In this document: positions 1 to 8,221 of the stretch, piece after piece
Layout of the letters: the number at the start of each line of letters is the position of its first letter
How positions within the stretch are numbered: position 1 is the first letter of the stretch
Assembly (NCBI GenBank): GCA_018333605.1
Contig: JAGXSV010000051.1
Span: 1 to 64,000, forward strand
Direction: 5' to 3'
Source: Hydrogenophaga sp.
GTDB taxonomy: Bacteria; Pseudomonadota; Gammaproteobacteria; Burkholderiales; Burkholderiaceae_C
Length of the DNA: 64,000 bases
Program-made: the position numbers and the translations under genes
Notes under the pieces: model-generated
What the model saw: only the letters and a program-made list of their open reading frames with translations
Databases searched by the model: none
What the model was told of the DNA's origin: nothing

Positions 1-567
1 GTCGTTGATGACCAGCAGACGGTTCTCGACGTCGAAGCCGAGCGGCGGCACGCCACCCATCCACATCCCTTTGCGCTTGCTGGCGGCGATCTTGTCGCGG
101 ATGCGCTCGCCGGTGACCTCGCGCTCGAACTGGGCGAAGGACAGCAGCACGTTGAGCATCAGCCGCCCCATCGAGGTGGTGGTGTTGAACTGCTGCGTGA
201 CCGACACGAACGACACGCCTTGGCGCTCAAACACTTCGACCATCTTGGAGAAGTCGGCGAGGCTGCGCGTCAGGCGGTCGATCTTGTAGACCACCACGAT
301 GTCGATCTGGCCGCGCTCAATGTCGGCCATCAGGCGTTTTAGCCCGGGACGATCCGTGTTGCCGCCGGAGAAGCCGGGGTCGTCGTAGTCGTCGGCCACC
401 GGAATCCATCCTTCTGCGCGTTGGCTGGCGACGTAGGCGTGGCCAGCCTCCTTCTGCGCGTCGATGGAGTTGAACTCCTGGTCAAGGCGCTCGTCCGACG
501 ACACCCGGCAGTAGACGGCGCAGCGTTTGCGCGCCTTGGGAGAGGCGATTTGGGTGGCGTCGCTCAT
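1..567 (-). CDS. Large serine recombinase (site-specific integrase), C-terminus outside window
   Basis: This frame stays open to the left edge, so only about 189 N-terminal residues are seen. They form a resolvase/invertase catalytic domain: the motif AVYCRVSSDE (residues 17-26) holds the candidate nucleophile Ser23, and VVYKIDRLTRS and FAQFEREVTGERI match the conserved arginine and helix E regions of the family. The text IAASKRKGMWMGGVPPLG marks the start of the recombinase DNA-binding domain. Such enzymes integrate and excise phages at short att sites. Its start overlaps the stop of the DUF2924 gene by 4 bp (ATGA), so the two are translated together. Confidence 0.9.
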   Translation of the reverse strand, partial: MSDATQIASPKARKRCAVYCRVSSDERLDQEFNSIDAQKEAGHAYVASQRAEGWIPVADDYDDPGFSGGNTDRPGLKRLMADIERGQIDIVVVYKIDRLTRSLADFSKMVEVFERQGVSFVSVTQQFNTTTSMGRLMLNVLLSFAQFEREVTGERIRDKIAASKRKGMWMGGVPPLGFDVENRLLVIND

Positions 568-1019
568 TGCGCACCTGCCTTGCCGGTCAGGCCGAAGAAC
601 AGTGGCCCCGACCAGTGCGTGCCGGTGATCTGCCGGGCCACGGCTGTCAGGCTCTTGAAGGTGCTGCCCTCGTACTCGAACAGACCTTCGGCGGTGACCG
701 CCACCTTGTGCTCGCGGTCGCCCCATTCGCGCAGCAGCACGGTGCCGGGCGCGAAGTTGGTGTCGCGCGGGCGAGCCCGTAGCTTGATCTTGGAATGCTT
801 GGCACCGATGGCCTCCAAGCGCTGGCGCGTGTTGTGCGCCAGACCGCCGAAGGCTTCCTCCTGCATCTTGTAGGCGATGCGCGACTCAATGAATACGCGG
901 TTCGGGTTGATGGGGCGGCTGCTGAAGTACCGATCCCACACTGGCCACAACTCGGCGATGGGCAGGCTCGACAGCTCCGCGATCCGCGCGGCGACGGATG
1001 CTTGTTTCTCGTTCATCAC
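564..1019 (-). CDS. DUF2924 family protein
   Basis: This 151-aa soluble protein has the DUF2924 pattern: an N-terminal helical part with LPIAELWPVWDRYFSSRP, then a basic middle and an end that reads EGSTFKSLTAVARQITGTHWSGPLFFGL. The family is commonly found directly before serine recombinases in prophages and islands, and the same holds here. Its biochemical role is unknown; a helper role in recombination or binding of att DNA is an inference from context. ATGATG at the start overlaps the stop of the gene before it, and CAGGAG lies just upstream. Confidence 0.8.
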   Translation of the reverse strand: MMNEKQASVAARIAELSSLPIAELWPVWDRYFSSRPINPNRVFIESRIAYKMQEEAFGGLAHNTRQRLEAIGAKHSKIKLRARPRDTNFAPGTVLLREWGDREHKVAVTAEGLFEYEGSTFKSLTAVARQITGTHWSGPLFFGLTGKAGAQ

Positions 1020-1207
1020 AACTTCTCCTGTTGATAGGGGGTTGTATGAACGCGCTGGTCGGGCAGGAAGCCAAGGCCAACTTCTCTCTGTTTTGGCGCT
1101 TCTGCGACGACGGTGCGGACGATGGCGGCCGCAAGGATGGCGGTGATTTCGCCAGCGCGGGCGCTGGCGGACATCTCCGAGGGAGATGCGAGTTCGAGGT
1201 TCTTCAT
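1016..1207 (-). CDS. Small hypothetical protein of the recombinase operon (63 aa)
   Basis: The start at 1207 is preceded by CGGAG at a good distance, and the stop overlaps the DUF2924 start by 4 bp. The protein begins MKNLELASPSEMSASARAGE and has an Ala/Ile-rich helix (EITAILAAAIVRTVVAEA). Its end carries LGFLPDQRVHTT, whose DNA is one copy of a repeat found at three other places in the prophage. No family is recognised. A longer reading to 1306 is open but lacks a ribosome site. Confidence 0.6.
   Translation of the reverse strand: MKNLELASPSEMSASARAGEITAILAAAIVRTVVAEAPKQREVGLGFLPDQRVHTTPYQQEKL
1046..1075 (-). repeat. Leader repeat, copy 1
   Basis: The plus strand reads ATGAACGCGCTGGTC, six bases, then GAAGCCAAGG. 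Three more copies with the same 15 + 6 + 10 layout lie at 16566, 17579 and 17871. This one ends 26 bp before the DUF2924 start and lies inside the coding end of the 63-aa gene. Confidence 0.65.
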
Positions 1208-1350
1208 GACGGCTCCGAGGAATTGCAACCGTCTCAGATGATGTGCGCGATGTTCCGAAGCGGATGGCAATTCCGGGTAATCGCGCTCATCCGGTGGCGC
1301 GGCCACGAAGCCCCGGCAGGCCAGCGGCGCTTGTCTGGCAGGTAAACCTG

Positions 1351-1424
1351 ATTGCGCGTTAACGAAACGGTTGACAGGTCCCGATCTGCTCGATACGATG
1401 GCGTCAATTAACTAATCACGCAAT
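1351..1424. promoter_or_regulatory. Putative operator pair flanking the repressor promoter
   Basis: The promoter is bracketed by ATTGCGCGTTAAC (1351-1363) and ATTAACTAATCACGCAAT (1407-1424), which are partly inverted copies of each other (half-sites RTTAAC and CGCAAT). The right copy matches a site at 2605-2622 with the same 4-base spacer. This is the layout expected for a self-regulating phage repressor. That the XRE protein binds here is inference. Confidence 0.5.
1371..1399 (+). promoter_or_regulatory. Sigma70 promoter of the repressor operon
   Basis: A perfect -35 TTGACA (1371-1376) and a -10 TACGAT (1394-1399) are separated by 17 bases. It lies about 40 bp before the XRE gene start, and operator-like repeats flank it. 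Confidence 0.75.
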
Positions 1425-1435
1425 TGGGTCACGAC

Positions 1436-1714
1436 ATGGCATTTGGTGCCTACATCAGACAGAAGAGGGAGGCGAAGGGCATTCAGATGAATGACTTCGC
1501 CCGGCAGCTGGACATCTCGCCTGCCTACTGGTCGCGCATAGAGCGCGACATCGAGAAGCCACCTAAGGACGAGCTGATCCGCAAGGCGGCAGAAATCCTT
1601 GGCGAGAATGTCGACGACGCCTTTGTTGAGGCCAGCCGCCTTCCGCCAGACATGCGCGATGACGTGGGGGGCCTGGTACGGATGTATCGCAAGCAAGCGA
1701 CGGGGGACAAGTGA
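1436..1714 (+). CDS. XRE-family transcriptional regulator (prophage repressor candidate)
   Basis: The 92-aa protein is one HTH_XRE domain: it starts MAFGAYIRQKREAKGI, helix 2-3 is MNDFARQLDISPAYWSRIER, and the C-terminal helices resemble other short XRE regulators. ATG at 1436 is chosen because the domain begins right there, although the ribosome site (TTGGG) is weak and an upstream TTG at 1424 is possible. The stop abuts the ATG of an ImmA/IrrE protease, the classic pair in which a protease relieves repression by cleaving the XRE protein. It probably binds the repeats around its own promoter. Confidence 0.85.
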   Translation: MAFGAYIRQKREAKGIQMNDFARQLDISPAYWSRIERDIEKPPKDELIRKAAEILGENVDDAFVEASRLPPDMRDDVGGLVRMYRKQATGDK

Positions 1715-2551
1715 ATGCCGGTGTTGACTCTTGGCTACCGGCATTGCGACCGAAAACGCCCCAGCTACATCAAGAATTCCGAGATTGAGGGCATCGCCGT
1801 TTTGGCCCGCCAGCAACTGGTGGAGGCGGCTGCCGATGCCATCCCGCTCGCAACCCTGAGCGCCATCTCCGGCCTGAAGATCAACGGCGTGGTCTTCGAC
1901 CTGTTCGTCGGCACCGGGAATGTTGTGCATGACGAATGCGGCAACCCTGTTCTGGGCATCTGTGAGTACGACCCCGGCGTGCCGGACACGGCGATGGTGT
2001 CGGTGTCGCCGGTTGGCGTGAACGCCAGCGAGGAACTGGTACTGAGCACCCTCGGCCACGAACTCGGCCACGCCATTTTCGATGCGCCAGGATGGATCGT
2101 CGATGCCAGCAAGGGGCCGGGTCTGTTCGATGAACCCAGCGACGCGGCGCGGCGCGCCTACCGCACGACCACACGCGACGTCGAGCACTTGGCGAAAGTC
2201 ACGCCCGTCGCCGAGGCGGCTGCGACGCCCTCCCTGGCGATTCCGGGCCACACCACCAAGGAAGAATACTTCGCCGAGCTGCGTGCCAACGAGTTCATGG
2301 GGTCGCTGCTGGTGCCGCGCCAGCGGTTGAATCTGGCTGTCGAAGAGATGGCTGCGCAACACGGCGTGACGATCCATCGCAGCCCGTCGCTCGACCCCGA
2401 GTTGCCCGGCACCAGTCTTTACCTGACGGCTGATGGCGACATCGAATGTTTGCAGAAGGCCGTGGCCAAGCGCTTCGGCGTCAACCGGCGGTTCATCCAG
2501 GTGCGGATGGAGCGCTATGGCCTTCTCAAGCCGGGGGCCAAGATCTTCTGA
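1715..2551 (+). CDS. ImmA/IrrE family metallopeptidase
   Basis: This 278-aa protein carries the zinc protease signature HELGH at residues 115-119 (context STLGHELGHAIFD), followed by EEYFAELRANEFMGSLLVP, which holds the likely third metal ligand and matches the DUF955/ImmA family. In ICEBs1 and many prophages such proteases cut the partner XRE repressor upon damage or quorum signals. It begins directly at the stop of the XRE gene with no gap. The C-terminal third (about 210-278) looks like an additional helical domain. Confidence 0.85.
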   Translation: MPVLTLGYRHCDRKRPSYIKNSEIEGIAVLARQQLVEAAADAIPLATLSAISGLKINGVVFDLFVGTGNVVHDECGNPVLGICEYDPGVPDTAMVSVSPVGVNASEELVLSTLGHELGHAIFDAPGWIVDASKGPGLFDEPSDAARRAYRTTTRDVEHLAKVTPVAEAAATPSLAIPGHTTKEEYFAELRANEFMGSLLVPRQRLNLAVEEMAAQHGVTIHRSPSLDPELPGTSLYLTADGDIECLQKAVAKRFGVNRRFIQVRMERYGLLKPGAKIF

Positions 2552-2570
2552 TCAAAGCCTTCGTCCCGCC

Positions 2571-2594
2571 GCCGACTGCGTGTCGGCTTTTTTT
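2571..2594 (+). terminator. Intrinsic terminator after the repressor-protease operon
   Basis: GCCGAC, loop TGCGT, GTCGGC and then seven T residues form a textbook rho-independent terminator 20 bp after the protease stop. Confidence 0.9.
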
Positions 2595-2604
2595 GAACCG
2601 CCCA

Positions 2605-2622
2605 GTTAACCACTCGCGCAAT
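2605..2622. promoter_or_regulatory. Putative operator shared with the repressor promoter
   Basis: GTTAACCACTCGCGCAAT matches ATTAACTAATCACGCAAT at 1407-1424 at 13 of 18 positions, with RTTAAC and CGCAAT kept. It sits 31 bp before the 478-aa gene start and after a terminator, so it is placed to control that gene. Confidence 0.45.
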
Positions 2623-2653
2623 CGCGCACTTCGTTTAGAAAAGGAAATTGCCT

Positions 2654-4090
2654 ATGCCAGCGGACGAACAAATCATCGCTCAAGAACACAACCAGCCGAC
2701 CGCCGCGCCGCAGCAGTCCGCGAAGCAGGCGCGATCCCGCCAATCGGACGATGGCCCGGAAATTCTGCCGTGTATGGAGCACTTCGTGACCCTGGTTCGC
2801 AAGGCCAAGCGACCCGGCCTCGCCTTGCTCCTGGTCGAGCGCGCCAGCGCCACGTCGCTGCCGGAAGTGGCGGCGCTGACAGACGTGGCCAAAGGCATCC
2901 TCGCGGTGCAGTCGCGCAAGGCGATGTTCCACGCCGTCGCCAAGCTCGGCTCGGACGCGCAGCAGCACATCGAGCGGGCGGCCGAGCGCGTGGTGCTGCT
3001 CGATGACGAGTACGGTGCGCAGGCCGTCCAGTCTCTCCTTGACGACGAGGACATCAATGACGCAGCGATCATGGCCGCGCCGAGTGATCGCTACAGCCGG
3101 GCCCTGTTTCTCTGCCTGCTGCAGGACTTTCCGGAGACCGGTGCCACTCGCGATCAGCGCTTCGACAATGCCGAGCGCGTGCAAGTGATGCATCGGCAAT
3201 GGAAGAGCGAGAACTACTCCAGCCACTACCTCGGCCCGAAGGGCGTGGTGCCGAGCATTGATGCCGACGTTGAGGGTGTATTGCGCGGGCGCATTTCGGC
3301 ACTGTTCCCGCAAGTGGCTCCCGACCAAATCATCATCGAGCAGTTCACGCGCCGTGATCTCGCGCATGCCGACCGCTGCGGCGGCAAGGACTCTGACGAG
3401 GTCACGCCCGTGCTCCTGCACACCCTGACTGCAACCTTCAACGGGTCGACGGCGCACTTCCGGCAGGTTGCCAACGGCGAGGTGGTCGAGCACGAAGAAC
3501 CTGCAGCGATGTCGGCCAGCTTTTCGTGGGAGCCCGGCACCGGTGCGCTCGGCGTGTTCTGCGAAGACCGTGAGGTGCGCCGTGAACTGGCGACCATCTT
3601 CCGCGATATCGTCTTGGCGTGCGACGGGGAGATCAACGACATGCCGATGCGCGAATTCGACCTGTTCGGATTCTCGACACCGGCGATGCTCAAGCGCATC
3701 GAGCAGGAGCGAGTGGCGGGCATCGAAAAGATTTCGATCTTGCAGATCAAGGTGGCGCGGCCGTTCGAGCAGCAAACCACCGACGCGGCCAACGGACGTG
3801 AGCTGATCCAGCATCTGTCGAGCACGATGCTGATCGGCAAGGATCGGCGCGACACCCGGCAGATTTATCAGGTCGCCTATGACGACTATGGCATCGACGA
3901 CTTGACGGAATACACGCTGGCGCAGGTGAAGTTGGTATTCAGGATGGCCAAACAGCCGCACCGCAAGGCCCACAACGTCGCCGTCCAAATCACGTCGCCG
4001 AACGGTCTGAACGACAAGAGCAAGACCGAAGATGACCGCAAGCGCGTTCTGGAACAGCTCACGCGAATTGGGGTGCTCCGTGAGTTCTGA
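2654..4090 (+). CDS. Hypothetical protein, 478 aa
   Basis: No family is recognised. The start at 2654 follows AAAGGAAA at a good distance. The first 40 residues are low-complexity and charged; the rest looks like a soluble globular protein with helical (60-180) and mixed alpha/beta parts. No nucleotide-binding, nuclease or membrane signature is visible. It overlaps or nearly overlaps the next gene and lies behind an operator-like site shared with the repressor, so the pair may be expressed in lysogeny. A superinfection or defence role is possible but only inferred from position. Confidence 0.75.
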   Translation: MPADEQIIAQEHNQPTAAPQQSAKQARSRQSDDGPEILPCMEHFVTLVRKAKRPGLALLLVERASATSLPEVAALTDVAKGILAVQSRKAMFHAVAKLGSDAQQHIERAAERVVLLDDEYGAQAVQSLLDDEDINDAAIMAAPSDRYSRALFLCLLQDFPETGATRDQRFDNAERVQVMHRQWKSENYSSHYLGPKGVVPSIDADVEGVLRGRISALFPQVAPDQIIIEQFTRRDLAHADRCGGKDSDEVTPVLLHTLTATFNGSTAHFRQVANGEVVEHEEPAAMSASFSWEPGTGALGVFCEDREVRRELATIFRDIVLACDGEINDMPMREFDLFGFSTPAMLKRIEQERVAGIEKISILQIKVARPFEQQTTDAANGRELIQHLSSTMLIGKDRRDTRQIYQVAYDDYGIDDLTEYTLAQVKLVFRMAKQPHRKAHNVAVQITSPNGLNDKSKTEDDRKRVLEQLTRIGVLREF

Positions 4091-4103
4091 AGGCGCTACC
4101 GCA

Positions 4104-5036
4104 ATGTCGGCGCATCTGAGCTTTCTGGCAGTGCTGGAGCGGCTGCCCCGGGTTGAGTACCGCGTCATGGCGGCGGCGCTCGGACGATGCAGACCAACGT
4201 TCCTGCAACGACGATGGGTCACGGAAGAGGACTACCTCAGCCATGTGATGGTCCCCGTCCGGGATTCGGAGCAGGAAGTCGAGGTTGAGATCGATCAGGA
4301 TGCGGCGGTTTACCGGTACCGCAGCCCGCAGCAGCGATCACGAACAGTTGAGCGACCCCTTCCCGACATCGCGTTGTACGCCCTCCAGGTGGATGCGTGG
4401 CTCGCCGACTTGGCGTCCTTGATCGGCATCGAAGATCGACAGCGTTCCGACCGCCGACATCGCGTGCCGGGCCACCTGTGGCACCTCGGGGAAGTGCGAA
4501 TCGCGGGCACCCACGACTTCGCCCCGGTGTTCGTTGCCCGAGCGTGGGAGCGTGCTCCTGTTGCCGCGATGACCTCGGGTTTGAGTGATCCGATCTGGCC
4601 GCGTGGCGGCATCGTGTTGCGGCATCAGCGAGATCCAGTTGAGCTGCCCCGCGACCATGTCATGCGCGGTCTGGACGAGTTCGTTCGCGTGGACGACGGT
4701 CAGGACGTTTTCGACGCGAGCGCATTCGACAGGGTGCTGCGTGGCTTCATCACCCCCACCGGTGCGCCGGAGCCAGAGCAGTTCTTCCAAGGCAATCGTT
4801 TGAAGTTGCCGCACTTCTCCGAATCACGCGAGCTGTCTGCGGAGCGGGCCAAGATCGTCAAGCAGATGTGGAGTGCCGACGGAAAGAACGCGCCCGAAGT
4901 TTCCTGGGCCGAGGTCAACAGGATCGCCAATACCGGCTACCAGTCGTTCGATGACGCCTTCGGCGGAAAGGCTGAGCGCGAGGACGTGATCGCATTGGTC
5001 AAGCGCGGCAAATACCGCCTGCGACGCAACCCATAA
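4104..5036 (+). CDS. Hypothetical protein, about 310 aa
   Basis: No family is recognised. ATG at 4104 has GAAGG ten bases upstream; an in-frame GTG at 4080, overlapping the previous stop, is an alternative. The protein is arginine- and aspartate-rich, without membrane segments, and ends in a basic tail (ALVKRGKYRLRRNP). A helical part reading SWAEVNRIANTGYQSFDDAF may bind a partner. It is coupled to the 478-aa gene, which suggests that the two products act together. Confidence 0.7.
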   Translation: MSAHLSFLAVLERLPRVEYRVMAAALGRCRPTFLQRRWVTEEDYLSHVMVPVRDSEQEVEVEIDQDAAVYRYRSPQQRSRTVERPLPDIALYALQVDAWLADLASLIGIEDRQRSDRRHRVPGHLWHLGEVRIAGTHDFAPVFVARAWERAPVAAMTSGLSDPIWPRGGIVLRHQRDPVELPRDHVMRGLDEFVRVDDGQDVFDASAFDRVLRGFITPTGAPEPEQFFQGNRLKLPHFSESRELSAERAKIVKQMWSADGKNAPEVSWAEVNRIANTGYQSFDDAFGGKAEREDVIALVKRGKYRLRRNP

Positions 5037-5121
5037 ACGCGCCCATAAATCAAACCAGACACGGGCCATAAACCCGTGCGGAGACTTCGATGTGCCCATT
5101 TCATCTAGGAGGCACATCGAA

Positions 5122-5385
5122 ATGCAAACCCAAGTTCCATCAATCGAATCCGGTCGGAATCCCCGCCGGATGAATCCCGGCGGTGCAACCTGCATCGCAC
5201 TCGACGAAAACGAGCTCGCCATCCGCTGGGGGCTCTCCGTCAAGACGCTGCGCCGCTGGCGTCAAGAGCAGCTCGGCCCCATCTACTGCAAGCTCGGTCG
5301 CCGGGTCACCTACCTCCTGCACGAAATCGAAGCCTTCGAGCGCCGCGTCTCGCGCTACTCGAGCTTCACTCGTGCGTACCAGTGA
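5122..5385 (+). CDS. Helix-turn-helix DNA-binding protein (excisionase/AlpA-like)
   Basis: The 87-aa protein has a MerR/AlpA-type winged helix: ENELAIRWGLSVKTLRRWRQ is the helix-turn-helix and the following GPIYCKLGRRVTYLLHEIEA is the wing and last helix typical of excisionases and HTH_17 proteins. AGGAGG precedes the ATG at 5122. It opens the replication operon, so it could be an excisionase or an early regulator. Confidence 0.75.
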   Translation: MQTQVPSIESGRNPRRMNPGGATCIALDENELAIRWGLSVKTLRRWRQEQLGPIYCKLGRRVTYLLHEIEAFERRVSRYSSFTRAYQ

Positions 5386-5396
5386 GGAGGACGGCC

Positions 5397-5879
5397 ATGA
5401 GCGATCTGACCATCTTCCCCGTCGACATCGCTGAGATGTCTGTGAGCCAACTGGCCGCGCTGCCGCCCGAGCAGAAGTGCGAGGTCGACAAGAACCTTGA
5501 TGCTGCCATCGACTGGCTAAAGAAGGCTCGCACCAAGTTCGATGCGGCGCTGGAACAGTGCTACGGCGAGCAGGCCCGTGTCGCACTGCGTGAATCAGGC
5601 CGTGACTTTGGTACCGCCCACATCAGCGACGGCCCGCTGCACATCAAGTTCGAGCTGCCCAAAAAGGTCAGCTGGAACCAGAAACAGTTGGGCGAAATCG
5701 CCGAGCGCATCGTGGCCTCAGGCGAGAAGGTCGAGGGCTACCTCGACGTCAAGCTCTCAGTGTCCGAGTCCCGGTACATCAACTGGCCGCCTGCATTGCA
5801 GCAGCAATTCGCGGCCGCCCGCACGGTCGATTCCGGCAAGCCGTCCTTCACCCTGAGCACCGATGGGGGTGAGGCATGA
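5397..5879 (+). CDS. Hypothetical phage early protein, 160 aa
   Basis: The start follows GAGGAGG. The N-terminal half is helical and reads like a small coiled segment (LDAAIDWLKKARTKFDAALE), the C-terminal half is mixed and ends before the next gene with an ATGA overlap. No family is recognised. Its place directly before the Sak4-like ATPase suggests a role in recombination or replication. Confidence 0.75.
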   Translation: MSDLTIFPVDIAEMSVSQLAALPPEQKCEVDKNLDAAIDWLKKARTKFDAALEQCYGEQARVALRESGRDFGTAHISDGPLHIKFELPKKVSWNQKQLGEIAERIVASGEKVEGYLDVKLSVSESRYINWPPALQQQFAAARTVDSGKPSFTLSTDGGEA

Positions 5880-6724
5880 AGCGGCTACCCATCGTGTCCG
5901 CCGTCGAGCGGATGGCCGAGCGCAAGGGCGTGAAGCTGCTGATGCTGGGCAAGTCCGGCATCGGCAAGACGTCTCGGCTCAAAGACCTCGACCCCGCCAC
6001 CACACTGTTCCTTGACATCGAGGCAGGCGACTTGGCGGTCGCCGACTGGCCGGGCGACACCATCCGCCCGGCGTCCTGGCCCGAGAGCCGCGACTTCTTC
6101 GTGTTCCTTGCGGGCCCGGACAAGTCGCTGCCGCCGGAGAGCGCGTTCTCGCAGGCGCACTACGACCACGTCATCGAGAAGTTTGGCGATGCGACGCAGC
6201 TCGGTCGCTACCAGACCTTATTCCTTGACTCGATCACGCAACTGTCTCGCCAGTGCTTTGCGTGGTGCAAGACGCAGCCCGGGGCGGTCAGTGATCGTTC
6301 CGGCAAGCCCGATCTGCGCGCGGCCTACGGGCTGCTCGGCCAGGAAATGATCGGCGCGTTGACCCACCTGCAGCACGCCCGTGGCAAGAACGTTGTGTTC
6401 GTGGCGATCCTCGATGAGCGACTGGATGACTTCAATCGCAAGGTGTTCGTCCCGCAGATCGAAGGCAGCAAGACCAGCCTGGAGCTGCCCGGCATCGTCG
6501 ATGAGGTCGTGACGCTGGCCGAGATCAAGGCCGAGGACGGCAGTTCCTACCGCGCCTTCATCACGCACACCGTCAATCCCTACGGCTTCCCGGCCAAAGA
6601 CCGCAGCGGTCGTCTCGACCTGCTGGAGCCGCCGCATCTCGGCGCGCTGATCGCCAAGTGCGCGGGCGCTGTCCCCGCGCTAGCCAGCGCCGCCAACCCC
6701 GCACACATCGAATCTCAGGAGTAA
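5876..6724 (+). CDS. Phage NTP-binding protein, Sak4/AAA_24-like
   Basis: The 282-aa protein has a Walker A motif GKSGIGKT (residues 25-32), a Walker B-like strand YQTLFLDSITQL, and the RecA-core layout of the AAA_24 family, which includes single-strand annealing ATPases of the Sak4 type. These proteins work with a phage SSB in homologous recombination. The next gene, five bases downstream, looks like that SSB, which supports the call. Confidence 0.8.
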   Translation: MKRLPIVSAVERMAERKGVKLLMLGKSGIGKTSRLKDLDPATTLFLDIEAGDLAVADWPGDTIRPASWPESRDFFVFLAGPDKSLPPESAFSQAHYDHVIEKFGDATQLGRYQTLFLDSITQLSRQCFAWCKTQPGAVSDRSGKPDLRAAYGLLGQEMIGALTHLQHARGKNVVFVAILDERLDDFNRKVFVPQIEGSKTSLELPGIVDEVVTLAEIKAEDGSSYRAFITHTVNPYGFPAKDRSGRLDLLEPPHLGALIAKCAGAVPALASAANPAHIESQE

Positions 6725-6729
6725 TCGCA

Positions 6730-7356
6730 ATGACCGCATGGAATGACTTCAACGACGCCGACTCTCAGCAATCCGGCTTCGATCTGATCCCCAAGGGCAC
6801 CGTCGTGCCGGTGCGAATGACCATCAAGCCGGGTGGCTATGACGACCCCGAGCAAGGCTGGGGTGGCGGCTACGCCACCGAATCGTTCGAGACCGGTTCC
6901 ATCTATCTGGCCGCCGAGTTTGTGGTCACCGCTGGCGATCATGCCAAGCGCAAGATGTGGAGCAACGTCGGCCTGCTCTCCAAGAAAGGCCCGACCTGGG
7001 GCCAGATGGGGCGCAGCTTCATCCGGGCCGCGCTCAACAGCGCCCGCAACGTCCACCCGCAAGACAACAGCCCACAGGCCGCCGCCGCGCGCCGCATCAA
7101 TGGCTTCGCCGAACTGGACGGTCTGGAGTTCTTGGCGCGCGTCGACATCGAGAAGGACGCCAAGGGTCAAGACCGCAACGTGGTGAAGCTGGCAGTCGAG
7201 CCCGACCACCCCGACTACGCCAAGTTGAAAGGTGTGCCGACGAAGGGCAGTCCGGGCGGTGGCAACTCCGGCGCTCCCGCGCAGGCGGCCCCGGCCTATT
7301 CCGCGCCCACCCCGCAACGCGCACCAGTGACGGGCAAACCGTCCTGGGCTCAGTGA
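6730..7356 (+). CDS. Putative phage single-stranded DNA-binding protein
   Basis: This 208-aa protein has a beta-rich core (IPKGTVVPVRMTI, YLAAEFVVTAGDHAKRKMW, LEFLARVDIEKDAKGQDRN) and a proline/alanine/glycine-rich tail that ends PSWAQ, the general plan of an OB-fold SSB with a disordered tail. It follows the Sak4-like ATPase with CAGGAG before its ATG. A longer reading upstream overlaps the ATPase gene and is rejected. Confidence 0.65.
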   Translation: MTAWNDFNDADSQQSGFDLIPKGTVVPVRMTIKPGGYDDPEQGWGGGYATESFETGSIYLAAEFVVTAGDHAKRKMWSNVGLLSKKGPTWGQMGRSFIRAALNSARNVHPQDNSPQAAAARRINGFAELDGLEFLARVDIEKDAKGQDRNVVKLAVEPDHPDYAKLKGVPTKGSPGGGNSGAPAQAAPAYSAPTPQRAPVTGKPSWAQ

Positions 7357-7366
7357 GGAGACGGCT

Positions 7367-8221
7367 ATGAATGCATCCGTCCTCACTGCCAGTCACTACG
7401 GCGTCGTGCGCTTCGGCGATCTGCAATGCGAGGCCGTCGTCCTCAAGGGCGGCGAGCGTGGCTACGTTCGTCGCCAACTGGCCAAGCTGCTGGGTTTCCA
7501 CGAGACGCACAAGGGTGGCCGATTTGCCCGGTTTCTTGCCGACTTCGCTCCTAAGTCCTTGTCGGCATTGGAGAAAACTCGTGAGCCGATTCTGTTGCCG
7601 TCAGGTCGGCAGGCGCAGTTCTTCCCGGCCGGGATCATTGCCGACGTCGCGTCGGCGGTGGTCAGCGCGGCCATCAACGGCACGCTGCACAAGGCCCGCC
7701 AGGGCATCGTGCCCAATTGCATGAAGATCATGCGCGCGCTGGCCACCACCGGCGAGGTCGCGCTGATCGACGAGGCGACGGGCTACCAGTACCACCGCGC
7801 GCCTGACGCGCTGCAGGAACTGATCTCCAAGCTGCTGCGCCAGTCGTGCTCTTCGTGGGAGCGCCGCTTCCACCCGGACTACTACCGCGCCCTCTACCGG
7901 CTGTTCGGCTGGAAGTACCAGGGCCACGACCAGAACCCGCCCCACGTTGTCGGTCAGATCACGCAGCGCTGGGTCTACGGCCCGGTGCTGCCCGCCACGC
8001 TGATCGACGAGATTCGCGCCCGCAAGGGCATCTCGCAGAAGCACCACCAGTGGCTGTCCGATCAGGGCCTCGCCCGTCTGGAAACGCAGATTCACGCGGT
8101 CACCGCCATTGCGCGCAGCTCGACCTGCTACCGCGACTTCGACCGCCGCTGTGAAGCGGCCTTCGCTGGCGGCGCGCTGCAGCTGGCGCTGCTGGCCGAA
8201 GACTTTGAGGAGGGGGCGTGA
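7367..8221 (+). CDS. P63C domain-containing protein
   Basis: The 284-aa protein matches the phage P63C domain in its C-terminal half: SSWERRFHPDYYRALYRLFG, PPHVVGQITQRWVYGPVLP and KHHQWLSDQG are characteristic blocks. The N-terminal part resembles a Bro-N-like beta/alpha region. P63C proteins are common in phage early regions; their activity is not established. The gene sits 10 bp after the SSB-like gene and overlaps the next one by 4 bp. Confidence 0.85.
   Translation: MNASVLTASHYGVVRFGDLQCEAVVLKGGERGYVRRQLAKLLGFHETHKGGRFARFLADFAPKSLSALEKTREPILLPSGRQAQFFPAGIIADVASAVVSAAINGTLHKARQGIVPNCMKIMRALATTGEVALIDEATGYQYHRAPDALQELISKLLRQSCSSWERRFHPDYYRALYRLFGWKYQGHDQNPPHVVGQITQRWVYGPVLPATLIDEIRARKGISQKHHQWLSDQGLARLETQIHAVTAIARSSTCYRDFDRRCEAAFAGGALQLALLAEDFEEGA

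Noticed and set aside
421-1034. Plus-strand frames over the recombinase and DUF2924 genes
   Set aside because: They are antisense shadows of a recombinase with intact catalytic motifs and a coupled DUF2924 gene.
1412-2377. 321-codon minus-strand frame opposite the XRE and ImmA genes
   Set aside because: Both plus-strand genes have clear domain motifs and a promoter; the antisense frame does not.
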